From the NCBI GenBank assembly GCA_020053355.1, contig JAGVNI010000006.1, positions 1 to 64,000 on the forward strand: 64,000 nt of DNA. The letters run 5' to 3'. Of the stretch, positions 25,077 through 33,504 are shown piece after piece. The notes under the pieces were generated by a model that saw only the letters and a list, made by a program, of their open reading frames with translations, did no database searches and had not been told where the DNA came from. Source of the stretch: an archaeon (lineage in GTDB: Archaea > Micrarchaeota > Micrarchaeia > Anstonellales > Bilamarchaeaceae). The translations under genes and the position numbers were made by a program. Numbering within the stretch: the stretch's first letter is position 1; the number at the start of each line of letters is the position of its first letter.

Positions 25077-25280
25077 GTGTTCGGTTTGAGGACAAGAATC
25101 CGGGAGCTAAGGGAGAAATTCAGCCTCACCCAGGAAGGCCTCGCCAAAAAGGTCGGAGTGCGAAGGGAGACAATCGTCTTCATTGAAAAAGGCGATTACA
25201 ACTGCTCCGTCCTCCTCGCCCATGCTCTGGCAAAAGAGCTGAAAACAACCATCGACAAGCTGTTCATCTGGGAAGACTAA
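25077..25280 (+). CDS. XRE-family HTH transcription regulator
   Basis: A 67-aa minimal Cro/CI-type helix-turn-helix: [49 protein letters not shown]. It matches the small regulators paired with DUF2178 membrane proteins. The GTG start directly follows the stop of that gene, so the two are translationally linked. Likely an autorepressor acting at the ATGTTAG sites upstream of the pair (inference from operon structure). It ends 25 nt before the second CAGACCGCACGT repeat. Confidence 0.85.
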   Translation: MFGLRTRIRELREKFSLTQEGLAKKVGVRRETIVFIEKGDYNCSVLLAHALAKELKTTIDKLFIWED

Positions 25281-25305
25281 CCCTCTCTCCTGGTTAATTG
25301 ATGAA

Positions 25306-25323
25306 ATGTCAGACCGCACGTTG
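25306..25323. repeat. CAGACCGCACGT direct repeat, copy 2
   Basis: ATGTCAGACCGCACGTTG. Shares 16 bp (ATGTCAGACCGCACGT) with copy 3 and 14 bp with copy 1; lies between the HTH gene and the 3' end of the TIR gene. Confidence 0.75.
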
Positions 25324-25368
25324 GCGAGGATTAAGTATATAGTGAACTCACAGTAACGTATCTAGTAG

Positions 25369-26436
25369 CTATTCTACTGCATCTTTCTTAAGGATTTTTT
25401 GTACTTCTGCCACTATATTCCCTATATCCGTATCTGAGTCTATTCTTTTTGCATATCTATCTGCGAGCATCGGCATCTTTTCTTGAATTTCCTCACGGGA
25501 AATGCCACACCAAACAGGAAGGACTTTCTCCTTGCCTTCTAAGGCGTCCAATTCTTTCTGTGCCCATCCTTCCTTGTCGAGAAAATTTCGTGAAAGAAGC
25601 ACGACTCCGTATCTCGATGAAATCAGTCCTTTTTCAATGCTCCTTCTCAATCCTTTGCCCCACTCTAACTCAGTCTCATCATACCACACTCTAATGCCAA
25701 CTTTTTCTAGAGCGATGTAAAGTGGTTTGGCTATCTTTTCCTTATCCTCTGATACGTGGCAGATAAAAACATCATACTCTTTTTTTGGAAATGTTTGCGG
25801 TGATTTCTTCACGGGTGCTATTTCAGAACTCTCTTTTTGCTCTGATTCAATTATGTTCTCTACCACCTTAATTCCACGATGCGTTATGACTATCGCCCCC
25901 CCCAAAGCAAATGTTTCAATCAGATCCTCATTCTTGAGATATTCATATATTCTTTCAACATATTGTCTATCAAATCCGAGAGACCTTCCAATTTCCCACA
26001 TGTCGACGCTTGTTGATTCATTACCCTCGGTTTTCTCGTAGACTTTACGTAAAAAAAACTCTCTATCATTTTTAATCTGTCTAATGTCCATAACGATACG
26101 CTGGGTCGGTTCTTTACTATCTTCATAATTGATTATTTTTTTCCTTACTTCAGGATCGTACGGATACTTTTGATGTAGCCACTCTAAGTCATCTATAGAA
26201 CCAGTTTCTAATAGTCGTTCTTTAGCCTTATTATCATAGTGATTTCGCTCCAATATGCCCCGTAATATTGTCGGTGAAGCTAGTTTTTGCAACTTATCCC
26301 TAGCCTCAAAATCATACGGGTATTTTTTACATAACCATTCAAGGTCCTCTGCAGTTCCTATCTCAATTAGCTTTTTTCTGGCTTCATAATCATATGGATT
26401 TTTCTCAATTAGTTTTCTTAAATGACTTGTTCCCAC
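25369..26436 (-). CDS. TIR-domain protein with N-terminal 26-residue repeats and a winged helix
   Basis: A 355-aa protein. Residues 1-105 contain four units of about 26 residues built on YPYDxEARxKLxxxGxxxDLEWL; residues about 115-210 look like a winged helix (SVDMWEIGRSLGFDRQYVERIYEYL); residues about 222-350 are a TIR domain: YDVFICHVSEDKE, VWYDETELEWGKGLRRSI, GVVLLSRNFL and WAQKELDAL, whose Glu is at the place of the NADase glutamate. Such proteins serve as NAD-consuming immune effectors or signalling adaptors. The gene is visibly more AT-rich than its neighbours and is bordered by 16-bp direct repeats. GTG start with GAGGGAG upstream. Defence role is inference. Confidence 0.85.
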   Translation of the reverse strand: MGTSHLRKLIEKNPYDYEARKKLIEIGTAEDLEWLCKKYPYDFEARDKLQKLASPTILRGILERNHYDNKAKERLLETGSIDDLEWLHQKYPYDPEVRKKIINYEDSKEPTQRIVMDIRQIKNDREFFLRKVYEKTEGNESTSVDMWEIGRSLGFDRQYVERIYEYLKNEDLIETFALGGAIVITHRGIKVVENIIESEQKESSEIAPVKKSPQTFPKKEYDVFICHVSEDKEKIAKPLYIALEKVGIRVWYDETELEWGKGLRRSIEKGLISSRYGVVLLSRNFLDKEGWAQKELDALEGKEKVLPVWCGISREEIQEKMPMLADRYAKRIDSDTDIGNIVAEVQKILKKDAVE

Positions 26437-26487
26437 GTGTCTCCCTCATTTTTTGATTCATAATCGCCTTACGTTCTCGAATAACAT

Positions 26488-26503
26488 ATGTCAGACCGCA
26501 CGT
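26488..26503. repeat. CAGACCGCACGT direct repeat, copy 3
   Basis: ATGTCAGACCGCACGT, identical over 16 bp with copy 2. It sits about 50 nt upstream of the TIR start, so the TIR gene is framed by copies 2 and 3 (about 1.2 kb apart). Confidence 0.75.
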
Positions 26504-26521
26504 CAATCGTCATCGCGCGCA

Positions 26522-26670
26522 GTGCTGCTCTCGCAGCACGCGTGACCAAAATGCTTGCGCATTTTGATCATGGGCCGTGGCCGGGATTGCTCCCTGGCTC
26601 CGAATACGTTGACACGCAACGGAGCGCGGGCTTAGGGCTTGGCTCAGTGATCACCTTGGTCATCACTCAT
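26522..26670. other. Cluster of consecutive short hairpins
   Basis: GTGCTGC/GCAGCAC (26522-26539, loop TCTC) and CAAAATGC/GCATTTTG (26547-26566, loop TTGC) are perfect stems. They are followed by a GGGA/TCCC stem, a GCTCCG/CGGAGC stem, and a near-perfect GTGATCACC/GGTCATCAC pair. The stretch lies between the TIR gene and the Na/phosphate symporter gene and has no convincing ORF. It may be a structured RNA or the remnant end of a mobile element. Confidence 0.4.
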
Positions 26671-26729
26671 AAAAACATCGCAGGTGAGATATTTAACCAG
26701 ATACGTCGTTCAATGCGGAGCTATTACCC

Positions 26730-28325
26730 ATGCTTGACTGGAGCTTGATACTCGCCGCGGCCTCAGGGCTCATACTGTTCCTCTACGGGATGGAGCAGTT
26801 CAGCCGTGAAATCCAGAAGGTCGCCGGCGAAAGCTTCCGCGCGTTCCTGAAAAAGGCGACAAAAAGCACCGCGCGCTCCGTCGTCCTGGGCGGCCTTGTG
26901 ACCGCGCTCGTGCAGTCCAGCACGGCCGTCACCGTCATAACCCTCGGCCTGGTGGATTCGGGCCTGATTTCCTTCATGCAGAGCCTGGGCGTCATCCTGG
27001 GGGCAGGCATCGGCACGACAATCACCGCGCAGCTGGTCGCGATAAAATTCACCGCCCTCGGGCCGGTGTTCATCCCCCTCGGCTTCCTGCTCGGAATATT
27101 CGGGGGGCGCTTCTCATTCCTCGGCAAGCCGCTTTTCTTCTTCGGGCTTGTGTTCTTCGGGATAGGGATGGTCTCGGACGCGGCCCTGCCGCTCCGGGAC
27201 GACCCGGCCGTGACGTCATATCTCGCCAACCTCGACAGCGTGCCCCTCGCCATCCTCATAGGATTCATCCTGACGAACCTTTTCCAGTCCAGCTCGGTCT
27301 TCACCGGCCTTGTCGTCGTCCTGGCGGGAAGCGGGGTGCTGACGGTCGAGCATGCAATCCCTCTGGTCCTCGGCTCCAACATCGGCACGATAACGCCGCT
27401 CATCGCGTCATTCAACATGGGCCTTTTCTCAAGGCGCACCGCCGCCGCCCAGCTGTTGTTCAACATCGGCGGGGTGCTAATCATCCTTCCGTTCCTCAAC
27501 CTGTTTTCCTCGGCGATTATCGACCTGGGCGGCACTTCCGCGCAGCAGGCTGCGAACGCCCATACCCTCTTCAATGTCATCACCACGGCGATATTCCTGC
27601 TTTTCCTGGGGCCGATTAGCAGGCTGATAGAGAACCTGATTCCGGGCAAGGAGGAGGAAATCCTGTTCCAGACCGTGGCGCTCGGAGATGCCCTTCCGGA
27701 AGATGACGCCCAGGCGTTCTCGGTTATAGAAACCGAACTGCGGAACCTCCTCGAAAAGACGGAAAATGTGCTAAACGAATCCGCGGCAATGCTGCCAACG
27801 CCCAGCAAGAGCGCGTTCGCGCGGCTCCTGAAAAGGGAGGAGCTGAACGATTATCTGGATGAGAAGATTGAGAGGGCGGTAATAGACATCTCGCAAAGGA
27901 AGCTTGGCCAGAAAGAGGCGTCGAGGGCGGTCCTGATTGTCCGGATATCAAACGCGCTCGAGCAGCTGGCCGACCTTGGGACATCCATAGGCTATATCGC
28001 GAATTCGATGGAAAACCGGAACCAGCGGATGTCGGACGAAGCGCTGGGTGAGCTCGAGGACATCCACATCCGCCTGGAGGAAGACATCCGCCTGCTGAGA
28101 AACAACTTCCCGAGGATTAGCGAGGCGGATATCGGCTCGATGCGCCAGAACGAGGTATTCATACGCGAGCGCATCAACCTGGCATACTCAAACCACCTGC
28201 GGCGCCTCTATCGGAGGAAGGTGTCTGTCAACAACGCCTTCGTGAAGGCGATGTCCCGAATGGAATCCGCCCACGCCAAGCTTCGCGAAGTGCGCAAGCT
28301 TTGCGAGATGTACGGGCGGCCCTGA
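26730..28325 (+). CDS. Na+/phosphate symporter-like protein with PhoU-like tail
   Basis: A 531-aa protein. The N-terminal 330 residues have about 8-9 membrane helices and the duplicated NaPi_2 motif, once as VLGGLVTALVQSSTAVTVI and again as FILTNLFQSSSVFTGLVVVL; the QSS triplets are the signature of this family. The C-terminal 200 residues are helical and PhoU-like (VIETELRNLLEKTENVL). Members take up phosphate with sodium or control its level. TATA-like GATATTTAACC lies about 34 nt before the ATG. It follows the accessory island and is probably an ordinary chromosomal gene. Confidence 0.9.
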   Translation: MLDWSLILAAASGLILFLYGMEQFSREIQKVAGESFRAFLKKATKSTARSVVLGGLVTALVQSSTAVTVITLGLVDSGLISFMQSLGVILGAGIGTTITAQLVAIKFTALGPVFIPLGFLLGIFGGRFSFLGKPLFFFGLVFFGIGMVSDAALPLRDDPAVTSYLANLDSVPLAILIGFILTNLFQSSSVFTGLVVVLAGSGVLTVEHAIPLVLGSNIGTITPLIASFNMGLFSRRTAAAQLLFNIGGVLIILPFLNLFSSAIIDLGGTSAQQAANAHTLFNVITTAIFLLFLGPISRLIENLIPGKEEEILFQTVALGDALPEDDAQAFSVIETELRNLLEKTENVLNESAAMLPTPSKSAFARLLKREELNDYLDEKIERAVIDISQRKLGQKEASRAVLIVRISNALEQLADLGTSIGYIANSMENRNQRMSDEALGELEDIHIRLEEDIRLLRNNFPRISEADIGSMRQNEVFIRERINLAYSNHLRRLYRRKVSVNNAFVKAMSRMESAHAKLREVRKLCEMYGRP

Positions 28326-28387
28326 ACCCATCCACTGCCCGCAGTTCGTGATAGCCTTTTTATTGCCGCCATCAGATAGTCAAGCCG

Positions 28388-29893
28388 ATGCTCGAGAACA
28401 TCAACCGCTTATTCATCGGCTTATTGATGCTTGCGGCGCTGACAGGAATGGCCCTCAGCATGATGGCGTTATTCCTCCCCCAGGTACTTCCCCCGGAGAG
28501 CGAGCTTGACCTGGAGCACATGCAGAAGATGGGCGACTTCATCCTCGTCTCTTCCCAAGCCGTTTCAGCCGCTGCGACTCCGGCCGATTCTCCTTATCCG
28601 GTCAATATCACACTCCAAACTCCCCCCCTCGGCGAATCCGACCTCCTTTTTTTGGATACATATGCTGGAGGAAAGCGGCTCAGCTCCATCGATTGCTTCG
28701 AGGGCTTCGATTCCGAGGACGAATACCTCGGCATCAGTGAAATCACCTGCACCGCATACCTGCCATACGATTACGAGCCCGGGGCAAAATACAGCGTCGT
28801 CGCGGTTTTCACGCATGAGGGGGCGGAATACGCCGCCGGCCCTGCTGAAATCTCCGTCGACTGGCGTGATTACGAAGAGCAGTTCTTGGGCTTCTCGTGG
28901 TTCATGGGCCTCTCGGTGTTCCTGATATACCTGATTGTCCTTTTCCCGGTTGCGCTCCTGGTCATCGGGACGGCCATGAAAACGCCCCATAAGACGGCGG
29001 CGCCCGGCGAGTACTCGTGGAGGGCCATGCTCTCCCCGCTGGATTTCGGCAAGACCCTCCTCCAGAAGTTCCATGCCCTGCTCCTCTCTCCCTATTTTTG
29101 GGCCTTCGAAGCCGCGGGAATAGCAATAATCCTGCTTTACATGGCCCTCGCAGCCGAGATGTGGAAATCCCACACGGCATTCATCGCATTCATATTCTCC
29201 GGCCTGATGGCGCTTGTCGTGCCGCTCCTATGGTGCGCGGCCTGGTGGTACGCGGATTACCGGGAGCGCGAGCCGCTCCGGATAATAATAACCCTTTTCC
29301 TCTGGGGCATGCTCGCCGCCCTGATGGCAATCGGCCTGAACACCTTTGCGGATGCGGGGCTTGCATTATTCGGCCTCGGTTTCTTAGGCTCCTTCCTGGT
29401 CGCACCGGTCGTGGAGGAACTCTACAAGGGCTCCGGCCTTACCCTTCTGTCCGAGCACCATGAATACGATTCGGTCGAAGACGGCATCGTTTTCGGCTTC
29501 ACGATAGGGATGGGATTCTCGTTCATTGAAAACTGGATATACTTCATCGGCAACCCGATGGGCTCCGACATCATCAGCTGGTTCTTCCTGTTCCTGATGC
29601 GCTCGGTGTTCTTCTCCGCGAACCACGGGTTCTACACCGCCATCACAGGCGGCGTAATCGGCTATTTCATCGAGCGGAAGTTCAAGGCCCCCGGCCTTGC
29701 CCTCCTGATCGGCTTCCCCCTCGCAGCCATCTTCCATGCCCTCCACAATTCCGGCGAGATGCTGATTGCCCTTCTTGGAATAGGCGGGACTTTCATATAC
29801 TGCTGCTTCCTGATTCCGGTCTTCGACTACGGCGGCTTCGTCATCCTCATCCTGTTCTTCATACGCTCCGTGATTCGGCAGAAAGGCGCATGA
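28388..29893 (+). CDS. PrsW-like intramembrane metalloprotease with extracytoplasmic N-domain
   Basis: A 501-aa membrane protein. After an N-terminal helix (residues 8-30) there is an extracytoplasmic beta-rich domain of about 130 residues, then a helix near 180 and a C-terminal seven-to-eight-helix domain. The latter carries the PrsW motifs: APVVEELYKGSGL, YDSVEDGIVFGFTIGMGFSFIEN and ANHGFYTAITGGVIGYFIE, giving the EE, ExxxN-like and His residues of the active site. PrsW in Bacillus cleaves an anti-sigma factor; archaeal substrates are unknown. The extra outer domain is not part of the bacterial enzyme and may recognise substrate. Confidence 0.82.
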   Translation: MLENINRLFIGLLMLAALTGMALSMMALFLPQVLPPESELDLEHMQKMGDFILVSSQAVSAAATPADSPYPVNITLQTPPLGESDLLFLDTYAGGKRLSSIDCFEGFDSEDEYLGISEITCTAYLPYDYEPGAKYSVVAVFTHEGAEYAAGPAEISVDWRDYEEQFLGFSWFMGLSVFLIYLIVLFPVALLVIGTAMKTPHKTAAPGEYSWRAMLSPLDFGKTLLQKFHALLLSPYFWAFEAAGIAIILLYMALAAEMWKSHTAFIAFIFSGLMALVVPLLWCAAWWYADYREREPLRIIITLFLWGMLAALMAIGLNTFADAGLALFGLGFLGSFLVAPVVEELYKGSGLTLLSEHHEYDSVEDGIVFGFTIGMGFSFIENWIYFIGNPMGSDIISWFFLFLMRSVFFSANHGFYTAITGGVIGYFIERKFKAPGLALLIGFPLAAIFHALHNSGEMLIALLGIGGTFIYCCFLIPVFDYGGFVILILFFIRSVIRQKGA

Positions 29894-29940
29894 GAGGCCA
29901 AATTCGTGCATAATACCTACATTTGACCATTTTAAATAAC

Positions 29941-29949
29941 CTTATAAAC
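29941..29949 (+). promoter_or_regulatory. TATA box for the gene at 29970
   Basis: CTTATAAAC is centred 25 nt before the GTG at 29970, favouring that codon as a leaderless start. Confidence 0.5.
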
Positions 29950-29969
29950 TTAGGTTGCGCAATCCTGAT

Positions 29970-31070
29970 GTGCAATCATTAGAAGCCCGGGAAATCGTAT
30001 CTTCGCAAGGCGACCGGCACGAATTCAAGCAGAAGCGCCGGCAAATATTCAAATCAGCCCTTCTTGCCGCCGGCATCGCGGTTGTCGCTGTGTCGTTTTT
30101 ATGTGTTGAAAACCCCCGGCAAAACGTTGCCCACCAAATTACGGGAATAACGATTCCGGCGGAGGAAAAAGCCAACGCCCCCAGGCCAGGCCTGGCTGCC
30201 GGAAAGAACCGCCCACACAGGCGATTCGCCCCCCCGGAGAAATTCCCCCCGGATTCTTCCGAGTCCGTCAGTGCTTCGCCCGACCCGGAGGAATCTCAGC
30301 GAACGAGGCATCTTTCATGGACCTTCCAATACGCTGATCTGGACTGCCAGATGCTGCCTGCCACTCAAGCCCGCAGCTTGATTCCCGAAGGCATGCAGTC
30401 CGGCGAAATGGTGGGGCAGTTATTGCGTTTGCATGACGGCACGGGGTTTTCCAATGCCAGCCTGCCCGAGTCGTATTACCGCGTCTCCATCACCAACTTA
30501 AAGTATTTTTATGACAAAACCGATGTCTGGAACGTCCTGTCATTCGTGCGGCATCTCGACTCGTTGAACCTCGAAACTGGGTCAACGACCCTATTCGATG
30601 AGTATGCGAAAATATGGCTTGAAGGCGGGGCGGACGCCATGCTTCCGGACCCCAACTGCATGGAAAAAATTGCCATGGCGATTTCTCTTCTCCGCATGGC
30701 ACGCAACGACCTGTCCGAACTGCTTGGCAAAGACCCGTCTATGGCCCCCGAAGTGCTCGGCTCCCTTTCCGAGCCTGCCCGGCGAATCGTGCTATCCGGG
30801 GCTGTTGGGGTTGCGCTTGCCGACCCAGGGCGGCCGAATATCGAAGACCTGTTCGATTTCCTCACCACTGAGGATAAAATCGCGCTTATTAAAATGTACG
30901 ATTCTTCCCTTCCGGATTCCGAACGGCTTGGAGAAACCCTGGTCGGGTCATTGCTATCCCTTCCGGAGTCCAAGCTTTGGAATCTGCTCTCAGACCGTAT
31001 GGATAGGTTCAAGGTTTATTCATCCGAGCGCGAGCGCATAATGCGCGAATCAGACGCCGACGCTAAATAA
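29970..31070 (+). CDS. Membrane-anchored hypothetical protein
   Basis: About 366 aa from GTG 29970 (the ORF track uses TTG 29955). A basic N-terminus precedes one membrane helix (SALLAAGIAVVAVSFLCV, about residue 30-48), a Pro-rich low-complexity linker to about residue 115, and a helical domain to the end. The domain is presumably outside the cell if the helix is a signal anchor. No family was recognised. The GTG is 25 nt downstream of a TATA box. It stands between the PrsW-like gene and rad50 and is not obviously in an operon with either. Confidence 0.6.
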   Translation: MQSLEAREIVSSQGDRHEFKQKRRQIFKSALLAAGIAVVAVSFLCVENPRQNVAHQITGITIPAEEKANAPRPGLAAGKNRPHRRFAPPEKFPPDSSESVSASPDPEESQRTRHLSWTFQYADLDCQMLPATQARSLIPEGMQSGEMVGQLLRLHDGTGFSNASLPESYYRVSITNLKYFYDKTDVWNVLSFVRHLDSLNLETGSTTLFDEYAKIWLEGGADAMLPDPNCMEKIAMAISLLRMARNDLSELLGKDPSMAPEVLGSLSEPARRIVLSGAVGVALADPGRPNIEDLFDFLTTEDKIALIKMYDSSLPDSERLGETLVGSLLSLPESKLWNLLSDRMDRFKVYSSERERIMRESDADAK

Positions 31071-31132
31071 CCCCCCGCGACTGAACCCGTCCCGACGCTG
31101 GTTTTAATCTGTTCCATGCCAATTGGAATCCG

Positions 31133-33439
31133 ATGATAAAATCCGTCCGCCTGGTGTGCTGGCGCTCGCATAAGGACACGCTCCTCGAGTTCCGCCCAGG
31201 CACGAACCTCCTAGTCGGCATCATGGGCGCCGGCAAGTCCAGCGTGATGGAGGCCATCTCCTTCTCGCTTTTCGGCACATTCCCGGCTCTCGAGAGGCGG
31301 AAACTGAAGCTCGAGAACATAGTCCGGCTGAACGAGCCCCAGGCAAAGGTCGTCCTCGAGTTCGTCTGGGATGATGTGCCATACCGCATCGAGCGGATTA
31401 TCGACCGCTCGAAAAAGGGCGTCACCACCCACGCGGAGATGTACAAGGCGGGTTCGATGGTCGAGCACGGCCCCACAGGCGTTACTGCATATATCACGAA
31501 CCTCCTCGGCATTGATTACGACCTTTTCACGAGAGCCATCTACTCCGAGCAGAACAACCTGGACTATTTCCTGAACCTCGGGCCCATGAGGAGGAAGGAG
31601 GAGATGGACGTCCTTCTCGGCCTTGACCGGTTCGAGGCTGCGCGCGCGAACATCGTGACCGTGATTAACCGTGTCCGCTCGAAAAGGCAAATCCTGGAAG
31701 AGGGCTTCAGCAAGGATTTGCTGATGGCGGCCGAAGCGAAGGAGAAGAAGCTCTCGGAAGAGCACGCCGCTCTCGCCGAATCCGAACGGAAAGCCGCAGA
31801 GTCGCACTCATCATCTTCCCGGGAAGCCCAGGCGGTGTCATCCCGATTCGTTGAGATGCGCAAATCGAAGGAAGCCTATACGCGCCTGTCCCTAGACGAG
31901 GTGCGCATATGCGCGCAGCTGGAATCCCTGAAGAAGGAAATCGAGGGCAAGAGCGTGGACGAACCCGCGCTTGCAGCCTTGGAAGAGAAGCTGCGCTCGC
32001 TTAACGGTGCGCGGGCGGAGCTGGACGCAACCCGCAAGGCATTGGAATCCCGCCTCTCGTCATTGTCAAAGGAATCCGGTTCGGCTGAAGCCGGCCTGAA
32101 GGCGGCCGTCGATGCGAAAAACCGCCTGGATGCGGCATCGGCCGAGCTGTCGTCCGCCCTTGGCGGATTAGACCAGCAGGCACTCGCAAACCGGCAGAAG
32201 GAAGCCGAGGGGGCCCTGCTCGCAGCCGAATCGGAGCGGAAATCCCTTGAGCGCGAGGCCGCGGAGCTGGCCGAATCCGCCCTTCGCCTCCGCCCAGGCC
32301 TTTCCGAATGCCCCCTCTGCTCATCAAAGCTCACAGACGACGGGATAACTCACGTCAAAGCTGAAAAGGACAGGATGGTTGCGGAGAAAAAAGCCCGTGT
32401 TTCGGCGCTCGTGGCGCTCATATCGAAAAGCAGGAAAGAGAACGATGAACTGATGGCGAGACTCAGGCGCGCCGCCCTCCTTGGCGACAAGTGCGCAGGC
32501 CTGAAGAAGGATGCCGCAGGCGCTGAAACGCTCAAGGCGAAGAAGGCGGAGATAGGCGGAAAACTCGCCTTGGCCATGGATGAGCGCAAGCACCTTTCTG
32601 TAAACGCCGATTCCCTTGCCAAGGATGCCGAAGGGCTGAGGGCGCAAATAACCGAGAAGAAAAGCCTGCTCAGTAAGCGTGCGGATGCGGAATCGGCGGC
32701 AAAAAAACTCGGTGAGGTGCGCTTCGCCCTGGCCGGCCTTAAGTTCGATGAACGCACCTATGAGGAATTCAGGGCGCATGCCGAAAAAGCGCGGATTGAT
32801 GCCGAGCGCGCCCTTTCTGCCAAAAAATCCCTTGAAACCCAGGTGCGGATGACCGCAGACATGCTTGCACTGGTGCGCGGGGAGCACAACGCCCTGAAAA
32901 AGACCGCTGAAGATGTGCGCGGCCTGTTCGCGCTTGAAGAGCAGCTGGCGATATTCAAGAACGCCCTCCTCGAGACCCAGACATCGCTGCGCCTGAACCT
33001 CGCGGACGCAATAAATGCGGCCATGAACGAGGTCTGGCCGGTCTTCTACCCGTACCGGAATTACCGCGCCCTGCGTCTTGGCGTAAGCGAGAAGGACTAC
33101 GCCTTCGAAGTGGATGATGGGGGCGGGGAATGGAAGGGCCTGGAAACTGTCGCAAGCGGCGGAGAGCGGGCATGCGCGGCGCTTGCGTTACGTGTCGCCC
33201 TCGCGATGGTCCTCACACCCAGGCTCGGTTGGCTGATTCTGGATGAGCCGACGCACAACCTGGATACCGAAGCGGTGGAGATGCTCTCATCCGCCCTCGA
33301 ATTCAAGGTGCCGGAAGTCGTGAACCAGACGTTCGTGATAACGCATGACGAAGCGTTCATGGGCTCGGAATTCGCGTCCAGCTACAGGCTGTCCAGGGAT
33401 AAGGAGCATAACGGCGAGACGAAAGCAGAAGCGACATGA
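31133..33439 (+). CDS. rad50: DNA double-strand break repair ATPase Rad50
   Basis: A 768-aa SMC-like ATPase. Walker A is in LLVGIMGAGKSSVMEAI, the signature in ASGGERACAALALRVALAM, and Walker B in LGWLILDEPTHNLD. The arms are a long coiled coil with the zinc hook LSECPLCSSKL near the middle. With Mre11 it tethers and processes DNA ends. mre11, normally adjacent, is not present on either side, and nurA/herA are also absent. The usual Asn of the GxNGAGKSS loop is Met here. The start follows the first conserved strand MIKSVRLVCWRSHKDT. Confidence 0.92.
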   Translation: MIKSVRLVCWRSHKDTLLEFRPGTNLLVGIMGAGKSSVMEAISFSLFGTFPALERRKLKLENIVRLNEPQAKVVLEFVWDDVPYRIERIIDRSKKGVTTHAEMYKAGSMVEHGPTGVTAYITNLLGIDYDLFTRAIYSEQNNLDYFLNLGPMRRKEEMDVLLGLDRFEAARANIVTVINRVRSKRQILEEGFSKDLLMAAEAKEKKLSEEHAALAESERKAAESHSSSSREAQAVSSRFVEMRKSKEAYTRLSLDEVRICAQLESLKKEIEGKSVDEPALAALEEKLRSLNGARAELDATRKALESRLSSLSKESGSAEAGLKAAVDAKNRLDAASAELSSALGGLDQQALANRQKEAEGALLAAESERKSLEREAAELAESALRLRPGLSECPLCSSKLTDDGITHVKAEKDRMVAEKKARVSALVALISKSRKENDELMARLRRAALLGDKCAGLKKDAAGAETLKAKKAEIGGKLALAMDERKHLSVNADSLAKDAEGLRAQITEKKSLLSKRADAESAAKKLGEVRFALAGLKFDERTYEEFRAHAEKARIDAERALSAKKSLETQVRMTADMLALVRGEHNALKKTAEDVRGLFALEEQLAIFKNALLETQTSLRLNLADAINAAMNEVWPVFYPYRNYRALRLGVSEKDYAFEVDDGGGEWKGLETVASGGERACAALALRVALAMVLTPRLGWLILDEPTHNLDTEAVEMLSSALEFKVPEVVNQTFVITHDEAFMGSEFASSYRLSRDKEHNGETKAEAT

Positions 33440-33504
33440 GCAATGGCATCGTCCAAATCCCGCCCTGGCTCACGCTGGATTTGTTCCGCTTTTCCATAAA
33501 ATAA

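Noticed and set aside
24493-26503. CRISPR array
   Set aside because: Three short repeats are spaced 0.8-1.2 kb apart with genes between them, not repeat-spacer units.
26488-26748. 86-aa plus-strand ORF in the hairpin region
   Set aside because: It covers a direct repeat, several hairpins and the symporter promoter, with no protein-like pattern.
26783-27808. 341-aa minus-strand ORF
   Set aside because: It is antisense to the Na/phosphate symporter gene, which has clear QSS family motifs; the product is low-complexity Arg/Ser/Pro-rich.
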